The notes under the pieces are model-generated. The model was not told the origin of the DNA and searched no databases. It saw only the letters and a list, made by a program, of their open reading frames with translations. The position numbers were made by a program, and so were the translations under genes. 64,000 bases of DNA from positions 62,001 through 126,000 of the forward strand of contig NZ_JARXXP010000017.1 in the NCBI RefSeq assembly GCF_029893965.1. Reading direction: 5' to 3'. This document shows, piece after piece, positions 26,939 to 35,515 of the stretch (position 1 is its first letter; every line of letters starts with the position of its first letter). The stretch is from Paenibacillus sp. PastM-3. Lineage in GTDB: Bacteria; Bacillota; Bacilli; Paenibacillales; Paenibacillaceae.

Positions 26939-29386
26939 TCACTTCCCGGCTCTGATCCGCAGCTCTCCGCCGCTCCGCTCATCTGGAACCTGGATAATGA
27001 TTGCGCCGCTTTTGCCGTTTCGTGCCCAGCCCTTGCGTCCTTCCTTCAGCTCATCCAGACTGATCTCAGGCAGCCCGTCCACATCATCAGCCGAGAAGAA
27101 AGGATAGCAGAGCGCGAAGCGCAGCATCTCCCGCGGGGGCTTGTAGGCATCCATTTTATAGAACCAGTTCAGCAGCAGCCCGTCTCCGGTCCCTTGTGCC
27201 TCCACTGCGATCTGTGAAAAGGCCCCTTTGCGGTACGCAAAGCTATGCCCGTCATCCTCATACAGCGTAAACGATGCCGTGAAGTCTTCCTCTGCCTTAG
27301 CCCCGTACAAATGGAAAATAACGGTCTCCGCAGTCTCTTCCTGGGCATATTGCTTCAGCGGACCCTCCGCCGTAAAGCTGCCCGCCTTCACATACATCGG
27401 CATGATGTGCAGCGGTGCAGCTGCAAGAATGTGTTTCCCGCCCTCATGCACCTCGCCGTCCCAATAATCCAGCCAGCAGCCCTCCGGCAGATACACCGAG
27501 CGGTGATCGGTATCCGGGCGGTACACCGGGGCGATCAGCACGTTGTCACCCAGCAGGAACTGATCACACAGATTGGTCACATGGGGATCACGCGGATACT
27601 CCAGAATCAGCGGCCGGATTACCGGCAGCCCGCAATCTTCCGCTTCATGGAACAGGTTATAAATATGCGGCATCCACCGGTAGCGCAGGCCGATGAATTC
27701 GCGCAAGATGCCCTCGACCTCCTCTCCGAACGACCAAGGCTCCTGACGCAGCGTACCGATGGACGAGTGATTGCGGCAGTAAGGGAAGAAGACACCCATC
27801 TGCGTCCACCGCACCAGCAGCTGTGCCGAGGTGTGATGGGCAAACCCGCCGATATCCGGACCGGCAAATGCCAGTCCAGACAGACCCATATTAAGCACCA
27901 TCGGAATCGCCATGGCCATATGCTCCCAGAAGCTGCGGTTATCCCCGGTCCACACTGCAGCATACCGCTGGATGCCTGCGTAGCCGGCTCTGGTCAGCAC
28001 AAAAGGCCGTTCCCCCGCCATATGCTCCGCCAGTCCCTCATAGGTCGCTTTTGACATCATCATGCCGTACAGATTGTGGTATTCCTCATGGGTGACCGGA
28101 CGCCCGTCGTTGAAGTGCATGACATCAAGATCCATCGTTTTGGATTCGTTGAACACCGCCGGTTCATTCATATCATTCCAGATGCCCTGGATGCCGAGAT
28201 CCGTGTAATATTTATGCAGATCGCCCCACCACTCCGCCGTCCGGCTGTCACTGAAATCCGGGAATGCACTGATGCCGGGCCAGACCTCGCCAAAAAAGAT
28301 ATCCCCCTCCAGCCTCCGGCAAAAATGCTTGTTCAGCACGCCTTCTTTGTACACCTCGTATTTCGGGTCTTTTTTGACACCGGGGTCCACAATCGGCACA
28401 ATGCGCACACCCAGCCGGCCAAGCTCGGCAATCATCTTCTGCGGCTCAGGGAAATTAACCGGATCAAAGGTGAATACCCGGTACTCGTCCATATAATGAA
28501 TATCCAGATAGATAACATCGCAGGGAATATTCTTCTCGCGGAAGGTCCGGGCCAGCTGCAGTACCTCCTGCTGATTCATATAACTGTAGCGTGACTGGTG
28601 ATAGCCGATGGACCACTTTGGCGGAAGGGCGATCCGTCCGGTGAGGGCAGTGTATCTTTTGACAACATCCTTCATCTTAGGCCCGTTGATAAAATAAATA
28701 TCATAAGCCCCTGTGGAGCAGCCAACCGTGAACGCCACCCCGTGCGAGCGCATATCAAAGTCACTGCGGCCCGTGTTATCCAGGAACAAGCCGTAAGTCA
28801 GCTCACCGTGCATGTGGATCAGCAGCGGAATGGATTCATACAGGGCCTCAATTTCCGGCAGATGGGGAGCAAATACATCCGTATTCCAGTTCGTATAGCG
28901 TTCCCCGCGCTTATCGAGAAAGCTCGACTTCTCACCCAGCCCGTAAAAATGCGAATCCGGCTGCATATCATATTCCGCATGACTGGCCCCGCGTGGATTC
29001 CAGCTGGCCAGGTTCTGCTGCATGATCACTTCGCCCGCATGATTCTCCACCCGGATCAGAAAGGATGTCTTCTCTATGATCAGCCGGATGCAGCTAGTCG
29101 TAAAAACCAGCTGATCCTCATCCTCCTCCACCGGAAACAGATGCGGTATGCAGCTTTCCGCGAGTACAGCCGGCGTTGTCGTCAGATCAGGCACCTGGCC
29201 GTGAAACAGCTTCATCCGGAAGATCTCATCATTTAAAAAGACAAAGGCGATGCCTGCGCGCTCACCACGGACGATATAAATACTCTCCGAGCGCTCCCAG
29301 GACTCTACACTGCCCGGGGTATTCCAGGTTTCCGTCATAACCAGCGGCCCCATTTTTTCAGGGCGGATTGCCTCACTGCTCTCCAT
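26939..29386 (-). CDS. GH31 alpha-glucosidase
   Basis: The 815-residue enzyme has an N-terminal galactose-mutarotase-like domain (about 30-230), then a family 31 barrel with nucleophile Asp405 in IWNDMNEPAVF and the acid/base region RSFWEHMAMAIPMVLNMGLSG...GPDIGGF, and C-terminal beta domains. There is no signal peptide, so it is probably cytoplasmic and hydrolyses alpha-glucosidic bonds of imported oligosaccharides. I chose ATG 29386 (MESSEAIRPEKMG) because AGGAGGGGG lies 9 bases upstream. The frame is open to 29428. It is divergent from a TspO-like gene. Confidence 0.9.
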   Translation of the reverse strand: MESSEAIRPEKMGPLVMTETWNTPGSVESWERSESIYIVRGERAGIAFVFLNDEIFRMKLFHGQVPDLTTTPAVLAESCIPHLFPVEEDEDQLVFTTSCIRLIIEKTSFLIRVENHAGEVIMQQNLASWNPRGASHAEYDMQPDSHFYGLGEKSSFLDKRGERYTNWNTDVFAPHLPEIEALYESIPLLIHMHGELTYGLFLDNTGRSDFDMRSHGVAFTVGCSTGAYDIYFINGPKMKDVVKRYTALTGRIALPPKWSIGYHQSRYSYMNQQEVLQLARTFREKNIPCDVIYLDIHYMDEYRVFTFDPVNFPEPQKMIAELGRLGVRIVPIVDPGVKKDPKYEVYKEGVLNKHFCRRLEGDIFFGEVWPGISAFPDFSDSRTAEWWGDLHKYYTDLGIQGIWNDMNEPAVFNESKTMDLDVMHFNDGRPVTHEEYHNLYGMMMSKATYEGLAEHMAGERPFVLTRAGYAGIQRYAAVWTGDNRSFWEHMAMAIPMVLNMGLSGLAFAGPDIGGFAHHTSAQLLVRWTQMGVFFPYCRNHSSIGTLRQEPWSFGEEVEGILREFIGLRYRWMPHIYNLFHEAEDCGLPVIRPLILEYPRDPHVTNLCDQFLLGDNVLIAPVYRPDTDHRSVYLPEGCWLDYWDGEVHEGGKHILAAAPLHIMPMYVKAGSFTAEGPLKQYAQEETAETVIFHLYGAKAEEDFTASFTLYEDDGHSFAYRKGAFSQIAVEAQGTGDGLLLNWFYKMDAYKPPREMLRFALCYPFFSADDVDGLPEISLDELKEGRKGWARNGKSGAIIIQVPDERSGGELRIRAGK

Positions 29387-29465
29387 CTTTGCTTTCCCCC
29401 TCCTTGCACCTTCTCGTAATAAATACATATTACCCCGACTTTACTGCGGACTATCCGCGATTTTT

Positions 29466-29481
29466 ATGACCTGCAGGTCAT
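29466..29481. promoter_or_regulatory. Perfect 16-bp palindrome between GH31 and TspO-like genes
   Basis: ATGACCTGCAGGTCAT is a perfect palindrome flanked by T runs. A related element, TAGGTCAAGACCTCA, lies at about 29532. Both contain AGGTC/GACCT half-sites, so one regulator may bind both in this divergent promoter region. The regulator is unknown. Confidence 0.45.
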
Positions 29482-29581
29482 TTTTTTACTGAAATTGGTC
29501 TGAACTGTAGCTAAAGCGGGTATATTTTATGTAGGTCAAGACCTCACATCTTAAATATGAAGCTTAGGGAGTGAACCGATC

Positions 29582-30340
29582 ATGACGCGAAGCAATCCGT
29601 TGAAGTGGTGGAACCTGCTGTTCTACCTCGGCGTTATCCTTGTTAATACGCTGTCTGTAGCCCTGCCGCTGGGCGGCAACAGCACCCGTGAAATCTCAGA
29701 CAAATATCATACTTACCTTACCCCGGCCGGCTACGCTTTTTCCATCTGGTCTCTCCTTTACCTTCTGCTTGCCGGCTTTGTGATCTACCAGTTCCGCTCG
29801 GACAGCGGCTCCAGGGATTCGGTACAGTCCATTGGCATCTGGTTCATCCTTACCTGTATCTTCAATATGAGCTGGCTGATTCTGTGGCATTATTTATATA
29901 TCGAACTTTCACTCGCCGCTATGGTGCTGCTGCTGATCTCGCTGATCGTCGTTTACCGCAAAACCAGAAGGATCGACCGTCCGACTACAGGTGAACGCTG
30001 GCTGATCCGCTTGCCGTTCAGCATCTATCTCGGCTGGATCTCTGTCGCCACCATCGTGAATGTTTCAGTCGTGCTGTACAAGAATGACTGGGGCGGCTTC
30101 GGCCTGGACGGCACGGTCTGGGCGGTCATCATGCTTGTTGTCGGTACGCTGCTTGCCGTACTTGTCAGTTACCCGTACCGGGACAGCATCTTCCCGCTGG
30201 TATTTGTATGGGCCTTCATTGCCATCGCCCTGGAGCAGCGGGAAACAGAGAATGTCTTTATCACCGGCTCTGTTACCGCCGCCTTTCTCCTGCTGTACAG
30301 CCTGTGGCTGGCGCTTACGCCGCGGCGCAGAAGAGCCTAA
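29582..30340 (+). CDS. TspO/MBR-like tryptophan-rich membrane protein
   Basis: The product has 252 residues and about seven hydrophobic segments. The pattern TPAGYAFSIWSLLYLLLAGFVIYQ is typical of the longer TspO-related family in Firmicutes. Conserved Trp and Tyr residues recur (MSWLILWHYLYI, YLGWISVATIVNVSVVLY). TspO proteins bind porphyrins and cholesterol-like ligands. No function is established for this long form. The C-terminus is basic (PRRRRA). A bidirectional terminator follows. Confidence 0.75.
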   Translation: MTRSNPLKWWNLLFYLGVILVNTLSVALPLGGNSTREISDKYHTYLTPAGYAFSIWSLLYLLLAGFVIYQFRSDSGSRDSVQSIGIWFILTCIFNMSWLILWHYLYIELSLAAMVLLLISLIVVYRKTRRIDRPTTGERWLIRLPFSIYLGWISVATIVNVSVVLYKNDWGGFGLDGTVWAVIMLVVGTLLAVLVSYPYRDSIFPLVFVWAFIAIALEQRETENVFITGSVTAAFLLLYSLWLALTPRRRRA

Positions 30341-30374
30341 GGTATTGAGCCGGAGGAAGGCTTGCCGGCACAAA

Positions 30375-30411
30375 AAACCCGCTGTCCCGGCGTAGCCGGT
30401 TCAGCGGGTTT
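30375..30411. terminator. Bidirectional rho-independent terminator
   Basis: AAACCCGCTG and CAGCGGGTTT form a 10-bp perfect stem between convergent genes. The minus-strand direction has the better U-tract (GGGTTTTTTG). Confidence 0.8.
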
Positions 30412-30421
30412 GTCTTCATGT

Positions 30422-30805
30422 TTATTTTTTGCGTGCTACTGCTTCAATCTCAACCAGACCATCCTTCGGCAGCCGCGCTACCTCTACCGCACTGCGGGCC
30501 GGATAAGGCTCGGTAAAGAAGGAGCTGTACACCTCATTAACAGCTGCGAAATCGTTCATGTCCTTCAGATAAACGGTCGTCTTTACAATATGCTCCATGG
30601 AAACGCCGGCTTCCTCAAGAATGGCCTTTACATTATTGAGCGACTGGCGGGCCTGCTCCTGTACACCTTCAGCAAGCTCCCCCGTCTCCGGGTTCAGGCC
30701 AAGCTGTCCGGAAGTATATACCCAATTGCCGGCGGCAATGGCCTGGCTGTACGGTCCGATTGCACCGGGTGCCGCATTTGTGGCGATCTGCTTTTTACTC
30801 ATCAT
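30422..30805 (-). CDS. ridA: RidA-family enamine/imine deaminase
   Basis: The 127-residue protein matches RidA/YjgF over its whole length: APGAIGPYSQAIAAGNWVYTSGQ, NPETGELAEGVQEQ, the ligand Arg in YPARSAVEVARLPKD and the C-terminal VEIEAVA. It hydrolyses reactive enamines such as 2-aminoacrylate. It has two adjacent ATGs behind AGGAGG. Members form trimers. It is a single-gene unit. Confidence 0.95.
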   Translation of the reverse strand: MMSKKQIATNAAPGAIGPYSQAIAAGNWVYTSGQLGLNPETGELAEGVQEQARQSLNNVKAILEEAGVSMEHIVKTTVYLKDMNDFAAVNEVYSSFFTEPYPARSAVEVARLPKDGLVEIEAVARKK

Positions 30806-30886
30806 TTATTCCTCCTGTCATTATGTACAGATGATTATGTCCCATTGTACGTCCTCGGCTCTGTTTATTGCAAACTTTCAGGCCTG

Positions 30887-31549
30887 TCAGCGTCCGCCGA
30901 TTACATGAATAACCTCATTCGTATAGATATGCGTCCCGCCTGTATCCGCCAGGGCGATATTCACCATGGCCTTGGCAACCTTGGCTCCGGGAATGGCCCG
31001 GTAACGGGCCAGCCTGCCGGTCATTGCGAAATCCAGCGCTTTCATGACGACTGCTGCAGCACGTTCGCCCAGCCTGAACTCTGTACGTTCGCCCAGCAGC
31101 AGAGAAGGGCGGAAGATATGCAGTCCATGAAAGCCGGCAGCTGCCAGCCCGTCTTCGGCACGTCCTTTGGTCCGGATATAGAAATTGCCGGACTTGGCGT
31201 TCGCCCCCATGGAGGAGACAACCAGAAACTGCTTTACTCCGCCTGCTCTGGCCAGTGCGGCTGCCTCCAGCGGATACTTCAGGTCCACATGCTCGAACTG
31301 TTCCTGTGAGCCGGCTTTTTTAATTGTCGTACCCAGACAACAGAACACGGCATAGGCTCCGGCGAATGGTTCCTTATATTGCCCAAGCTGCTCCCAGTCC
31401 ACTATAATCTGCTTCAGCCTGGAATCCGTCAGCGCAAGCCTGCGGCGGACAAGTACACGCACCTCAGTCCATTCCCCTGCAAGCAATTCACGCGTGACGG
31501 CCTCCCCGACCAGACCTGTAGCTCCAAGTACTACTGCTATCCTTTCCAT
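30887..31549 (-). CDS. NAD(P)-binding oxidoreductase of the TIP30/HTATIP2-like group
   Basis: The 220-residue short-chain-dehydrogenase-like protein has a Rossmann motif VLGATGLVGEAVTREL, CCLGTTIKKAGS and the SSMGANAKSGNFYIRTKGRAE catalytic-type stretch. It is similar to bacterial TIP30-like oxidoreductases. The substrate is unknown. It is encoded just downstream of an MFS carrier gene on the same strand (43-bp gap). Confidence 0.82.
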   Translation of the reverse strand: MERIAVVLGATGLVGEAVTRELLAGEWTEVRVLVRRRLALTDSRLKQIIVDWEQLGQYKEPFAGAYAVFCCLGTTIKKAGSQEQFEHVDLKYPLEAAALARAGGVKQFLVVSSMGANAKSGNFYIRTKGRAEDGLAAAGFHGLHIFRPSLLLGERTEFRLGERAAAVVMKALDFAMTGRLARYRAIPGAKVAKAMVNIALADTGGTHIYTNEVIHVIGGR

Positions 31550-31592
31550 TCCATCCTCTCCCTTCCCTGTTATTCACAGCCGGGCGCTGCTG

Positions 31593-32867
31593 CTATTCAT
31601 CCCGGAGTATCCGGCGGCCCAGCAGCACAGCAAGGATGATCATCAGCACCCCGACAACGATCTGCATTCCATAGATTTGCGTCCACTCCGGCCAGTCGGC
31701 AATCCATTCGTATATTCTGCCCCCGAGCAGCGGTCCAAAAAAAGCCGCCAGCCCGGTAAGCGCAGCATACATCGCCATGTACATCGGCCGTTCCTTCTTC
31801 GGGGTATCCCCGATAATAAAGTTAAAGGCCAGCTGGTTGAAGCCTCCGACGCCCATACCGAAAATAATGTGGGCAGCAAACAGAACCGGCAGCATCGGCA
31901 GCACGGACAGCATGCCCCACATCAGCGAGGACAGCGCAATGATCGGCAGTGTCCAGAGCAGAAGCCGCTTATTGCTGTATTTGGCGTTCAGATTCCCCCA
32001 GACATAGAAGCTGGCCATCATGAACACAGTCTGCGACACATTAAGAAGCGAAAGCGTCTCGTAATTAATATTCAGCAGCTGCAGCATGACGTAAGAATAG
32101 AGCGGAACTGTAAGGTTCTGCAGCAGCAGCCAGGCGGCAAGAAACAGCGTCGATTTCATAAACAGCTTATCGTGAAGCGGTTTCCTGAACATCGGCAAAA
32201 ATGATTTTTCCTCTGACTTTTCAAACGGCACATCCGGGTAAAAGCAGAAAACGATAATATTGGCGATGGCACAGACCCACACGACAATATAAATGATTAG
32301 AAAACCATGGCTTCCGGGATAACGGTCCAGCATAACGCCGCCCCCGTACATCACCAGACTGCCAAGCGCGTTCAGAAAAGTATTGCGTATGCCGAAATAT
32401 CGTCCCCTGACGCGCGCAGGAACCAGGTCGCTGATTACGGAGGTCCACAGCATTCCGCCCGCCGTACTAGAAATAAAAGCAGTTGTATACAAAATAATAA
32501 ATGCGGTAACCCAATGCTCTTTCGGAAACAGAAACGGCACCAGTCCGGTCGAGCCCCACAGCAGCCTGTGCAGCGCCGTGAATATCACCATAGCCCACTT
32601 GCGGCTCGGCAGCTTCTGGATCAGGAAGGCTACACCGATCTGCGCGATATTTACCAGTGTAGTAAGAGCCAGTACAAAACCGATCTGGCTGGAGCTTGCT
32701 CCTAAGTACAGCAGAAAGCCCGTCAGAAACTGCCCTTGCAGCAGCACTTGGAAAACAGTTGAGGGAATTCCTTCAATTGTAGCAATTCTTAGATTGTTGC
32801 GGTGGACTGAAGCTTTGCGGATTCGTTTGGGACGGGTACCGGGCAGCCTGTTTCTCATGATGTTCAT
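31593..32867 (-). CDS. MFS transporter
   Basis: The 424-residue carrier has about 12 hydrophobic segments. The cytoplasmic motif VPARVRGRYFGIRNTF lies between helices as in the major facilitator superfamily. The N-terminus is basic (MNIMRNRLPGTRPKRIRKA). The substrate is unknown. ATG 32867 was chosen because AAGGAG lies upstream, although the 14-base spacing is long. An open frame extends to 32927. Confidence 0.8.
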   Translation of the reverse strand: MNIMRNRLPGTRPKRIRKASVHRNNLRIATIEGIPSTVFQVLLQGQFLTGFLLYLGASSSQIGFVLALTTLVNIAQIGVAFLIQKLPSRKWAMVIFTALHRLLWGSTGLVPFLFPKEHWVTAFIILYTTAFISSTAGGMLWTSVISDLVPARVRGRYFGIRNTFLNALGSLVMYGGGVMLDRYPGSHGFLIIYIVVWVCAIANIIVFCFYPDVPFEKSEEKSFLPMFRKPLHDKLFMKSTLFLAAWLLLQNLTVPLYSYVMLQLLNINYETLSLLNVSQTVFMMASFYVWGNLNAKYSNKRLLLWTLPIIALSSLMWGMLSVLPMLPVLFAAHIIFGMGVGGFNQLAFNFIIGDTPKKERPMYMAMYAALTGLAAFFGPLLGGRIYEWIADWPEWTQIYGMQIVVGVLMIILAVLLGRRILRDE

Positions 32868-32984
32868 GGGGGTGGTAACACTCCTTCGATGCGGCATTGG
32901 CTTCATTCTACTCGGCATCAACCCCAAGTCAATACAGCAAAGTCACAAAGAAAGTTGGAGGCTGCTGCAGCCCTTCATCCCAAG

Positions 32985-34382
32985 TTACAAGGGCAGGTAA
33001 AGTGAGAAGCGGCTCCCCTGCTGCTCTTCACTGTGCAGGGTGATAAACCCGCCCAAAAGTCTCGCCAGATCATTGCTGATGGACAAGCCAAGTCCGGTTC
33101 CCCCATATTTGCGCCCGATTGTCGCATCCGCCTGCTGGAAGGCTTCGAAGATGACATCATGCTTCTCTGCGGCAATTCCAATGCCGGTATCCTGCACGTC
33201 AAAAACGATCCAGCGCCGCAGCAGGGTTCCTTCCTTCTGCTCTATTGTGCGGATGTTAAGTGTGATGCTGCCTTCCGTAGTAAATTTAACGGCATTCGCG
33301 AGCAGGTTACGGAGAATCTGCTGCACCCGCTGGGGATCCGAATGAATGATTTCGGGTACCTCTGCATCCTGTGTAACCTTGAACTCCAGCCCCTTCAGCC
33401 GGGCCGCTACACTGAACTGCAGTGCCAGCAGCTCCGGAATTTCGCTGACGCTCAAGTCCTCCTTGTTGATGTCCAGCTTGCCGGCCTCTACCTTGGACAA
33501 ATCCAGAATGTCATTAATGAGCAGGAGCAGATCCTCGCCCGAGCGGTGGATAATCCCGGCATATTCCCCGGTCTCCTCCGGGCTCAGGGAATCTCTGTTT
33601 TCTTCTATTAATTGTGACAGGTTGATAATACTGTTCAGCGGCGTACGCAGCTCATGTGACATCGTAGCCAGAAACTCTGATTTGTACTGCGAAGCCAGCA
33701 TCAGCTGCTTGGCCCGCTCCTCCAGAGCAATCTTGTTCTTGTGCAGCTCCTCGGTCTGTGAGGATAGCAGCTCATTGGCACGGACAATCTGCCCGTTGCG
33801 CAGCAGCTCCAGCTGGAAGTCACGGATAATCAGCGCGAACAGCAGACTAAGGACCAGGCCTCCGGCCAGGGTCACCGGCATAATCTCTGTAAGATAAATC
33901 CGGCCCGGAATCACGCCAAAAATAAGGATATTGACCGTATTGAACAGGTTGACTATGAGGATTACCGCCAGTCTCTTGAAGCGGAGCGATGCAGCAGAGC
34001 GGCTGACCCACAGGCTGAGGCCGGCACAGACAAAGCCCAGGATAGACAGATTAATCACGCCGGCCATCGCTGCTTCATTTACGCCGAAAGTCAGGCGGGT
34101 GATCCCGGTGCCTACGCCGATCAGAATCAGAATGAACGGCTGCGGATAAGCCAGGGTAGAGATAATCAGCGGCACAATACGCAGATCAAAGATCACATGT
34201 TCATCCAGCCTGTAACCGAAGAAAGAGCTGACCCAGCCGGCAAAAATCGCTACAAGAACCCAGCATATCTTTTTTACCTGTTCAGGTGCATATGTAATAG
34301 TATGTTTATATATTAAATTGCCCAAATAAGCCAATGTTATCAGCAGCGCTGTATTGACAAAAAATATTTTGAGATATTCCAT
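32985..34382 (-). CDS. Sensor histidine kinase with 5TM-type receptor domain
   Basis: The 465-residue protein has six hydrophobic segments (about 1-190) with the 5TM-5TMR_LYT pattern (FFGYRLDEHVIFDLRIVPLIIS, GVNEAAMAGVINLS). It continues with a coiled coil (about 200-235), a HisKA domain with phospho-His in FLATMSHELRTPLNSI, and a HATPase with LLANAVKF, DTGIGI and YGGTGLGLSI. LytS-type sensors respond to membrane state or small metabolites. No cognate regulator is adjacent. The start is ATG 34382, behind CGGGAGTG. Confidence 0.88.
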   Translation of the reverse strand: MEYLKIFFVNTALLITLAYLGNLIYKHTITYAPEQVKKICWVLVAIFAGWVSSFFGYRLDEHVIFDLRIVPLIISTLAYPQPFILILIGVGTGITRLTFGVNEAAMAGVINLSILGFVCAGLSLWVSRSAASLRFKRLAVILIVNLFNTVNILIFGVIPGRIYLTEIMPVTLAGGLVLSLLFALIIRDFQLELLRNGQIVRANELLSSQTEELHKNKIALEERAKQLMLASQYKSEFLATMSHELRTPLNSIINLSQLIEENRDSLSPEETGEYAGIIHRSGEDLLLLINDILDLSKVEAGKLDINKEDLSVSEIPELLALQFSVAARLKGLEFKVTQDAEVPEIIHSDPQRVQQILRNLLANAVKFTTEGSITLNIRTIEQKEGTLLRRWIVFDVQDTGIGIAAEKHDVIFEAFQQADATIGRKYGGTGLGLSISNDLARLLGGFITLHSEEQQGSRFSLYLPL

Positions 34383-34505
34383 TGCTTCACTCCCGCACCT
34401 CAAATAAATAACGTCTTGTCCATACTATCATATAGTTCCTTGAATTCATAAAACCACAGTTCCAACGTTATGTATATATGAATCCTGAATTAAGTGCACA
34501 TAACA

Positions 34506-34547
34506 AGAAGAAGAGCGCAAATCATATACGATTTGCGCTCTTCTTCT
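34506..34547. terminator. Strong hairpin with 18-bp perfect stem
   Basis: AGAAGAAGAGCGCAAATC and its complement form an 18-bp perfect stem around ATATAC. It lies at the 3' end of the small gene at 34522-34788, whose last codons and stop fall inside it. The U-tract is poor on both sides, so termination by RNA folding or 3' end protection are both possible. Confidence 0.6.
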
Positions 34548-34788
34548 GAAGCGAGAATAAAGGCAGTCTTCTATTCCAACGCTTTTTTGGCACCTGTTGC
34601 CGACTTGTTTCTTCAATTACAGGTCCCCGTCCCTTGTCCGGCTCATATTCAGCCTGTGTCCATAGCTCTGCATCAGGAAGCTTATAATACCGGGGATTAT
34701 AGGTACAGAACATGTCGCCTTGCTGGGTTAGCACCCGGTCAGCATGCACTTCAATAATCCTTCCGGTGACGACGGTCGGCTTGTACAT
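34522..34788 (-). CDS. Small protein of unknown function
   Basis: The 88-residue basic protein begins MYKPTVVTGRIIEVHADRV and contains GDMFCTYNPRYYKLPDAELW. No known domain is recognised. The start at ATG 34788 has a modest site (GAGGCGG). An in-frame ATG at 34806 is the alternative. The stop lies in the loop of a long hairpin, which is unusual. Confidence 0.55.
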   Translation of the reverse strand: MYKPTVVTGRIIEVHADRVLTQQGDMFCTYNPRYYKLPDAELWTQAEYEPDKGRGPVIEETSRQQVPKKRWNRRLPLFSLQKKSANRI

Positions 34789-34844
34789 AGGACACCGCCT
34801 CTTCATGCGAATGTGACTAGCTTATTATTTCGTAAAAGGATCCG

Positions 34845-35048
34845 TTAGCTCCGGACAGACTGCCCCCAGTTACGGTACTCTTCCTCAGCCTGATCTTTTG
34901 TGTGACCGTAGCGTTCCTGCAGCTTGCCGATTAATTTATCCTTTTCCCCGTCAATTACATCAAGATCATCGTCAGTGAGCTGGCCCCACTGCTTTTTGGC
35001 CTCACCTTTGATCTGCATCCATTTTCCTTTGAATACGTTGCTGTCCAT
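34845..35048 (-). CDS. CsbD-family stress-response protein
   Basis: The 67-residue hydrophilic protein matches CsbD throughout: NVFKGKWMQIKGEAKKQWGQLTDDD, IDGEKDKLIGKLQERYG, then EEEYRNW. CsbD-like proteins are abundant general-stress proteins of unknown mechanism. It starts at ATG 35048, with AAGGAG a little upstream. It is divergent from the PplA-like gene. Confidence 0.92.
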   Translation of the reverse strand: MDSNVFKGKWMQIKGEAKKQWGQLTDDDLDVIDGEKDKLIGKLQERYGHTKDQAEEEYRNWGQSVRS

Positions 35049-35359
35049 ACATGTTCATCTCCTTAGTTTCCCTGTAGTTGTAGGTATATTCAGAGCTTCA
35101 CGTGCTATTGTTTTATTACCCGTCGGCGCCGGCAATGAATCCTGAACAGCGGAACGGCAACGTCGGATTTTGTCACATAATAGTCTTTTATAAGAGGGTG
35201 TTCAAATTTTTTAAAATTTGATATAGTACAAACATAGCTAAATTACTTACAGATAAAATTTTTTAGGTTTAAGTGATTATTTTCACATGTATGAGCGTGT
35301 TATTATGCTAAAATGCCTTCGGAGCAGAAAGAAGATGTTTTAAATTTTACCTTTTGTTT

Positions 35360-35448
35360 ACTGATAAATGTCAAAGCACTGCAACAAAACAGGTCTTATA
35401 CCGATAACAAGAGTGACATTTGTCATTTATAAAGTGATAAATGTCACT
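35360..35448 (+). promoter_or_regulatory. Tandem Fnr/CRP-like palindromes upstream of the PplA-like gene
   Basis: There are three related 16-bp elements. AGTGA-TAAATG-TCACT at 35433 is a perfect-arm match to the Bacillus Fnr/CRP form. AGTGA-CATTTG-TCATT at 35412 has one arm mismatch. ACTGA-TAAATG-TCAAA at 35360 is weaker. Centres are 21 and 52 bp apart, close to whole helical turns. They precede an AT-rich promoter region lacking a good -35 box, which fits activator dependence. Regulation by Fnr is an inference. Confidence 0.55.
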
Positions 35449-35515
35449 TCCAAGTCTATTAAAATGTTTTACATTTTAATATATATATTTTAAACTATTT
35501 TGGAGGTCATAACAA

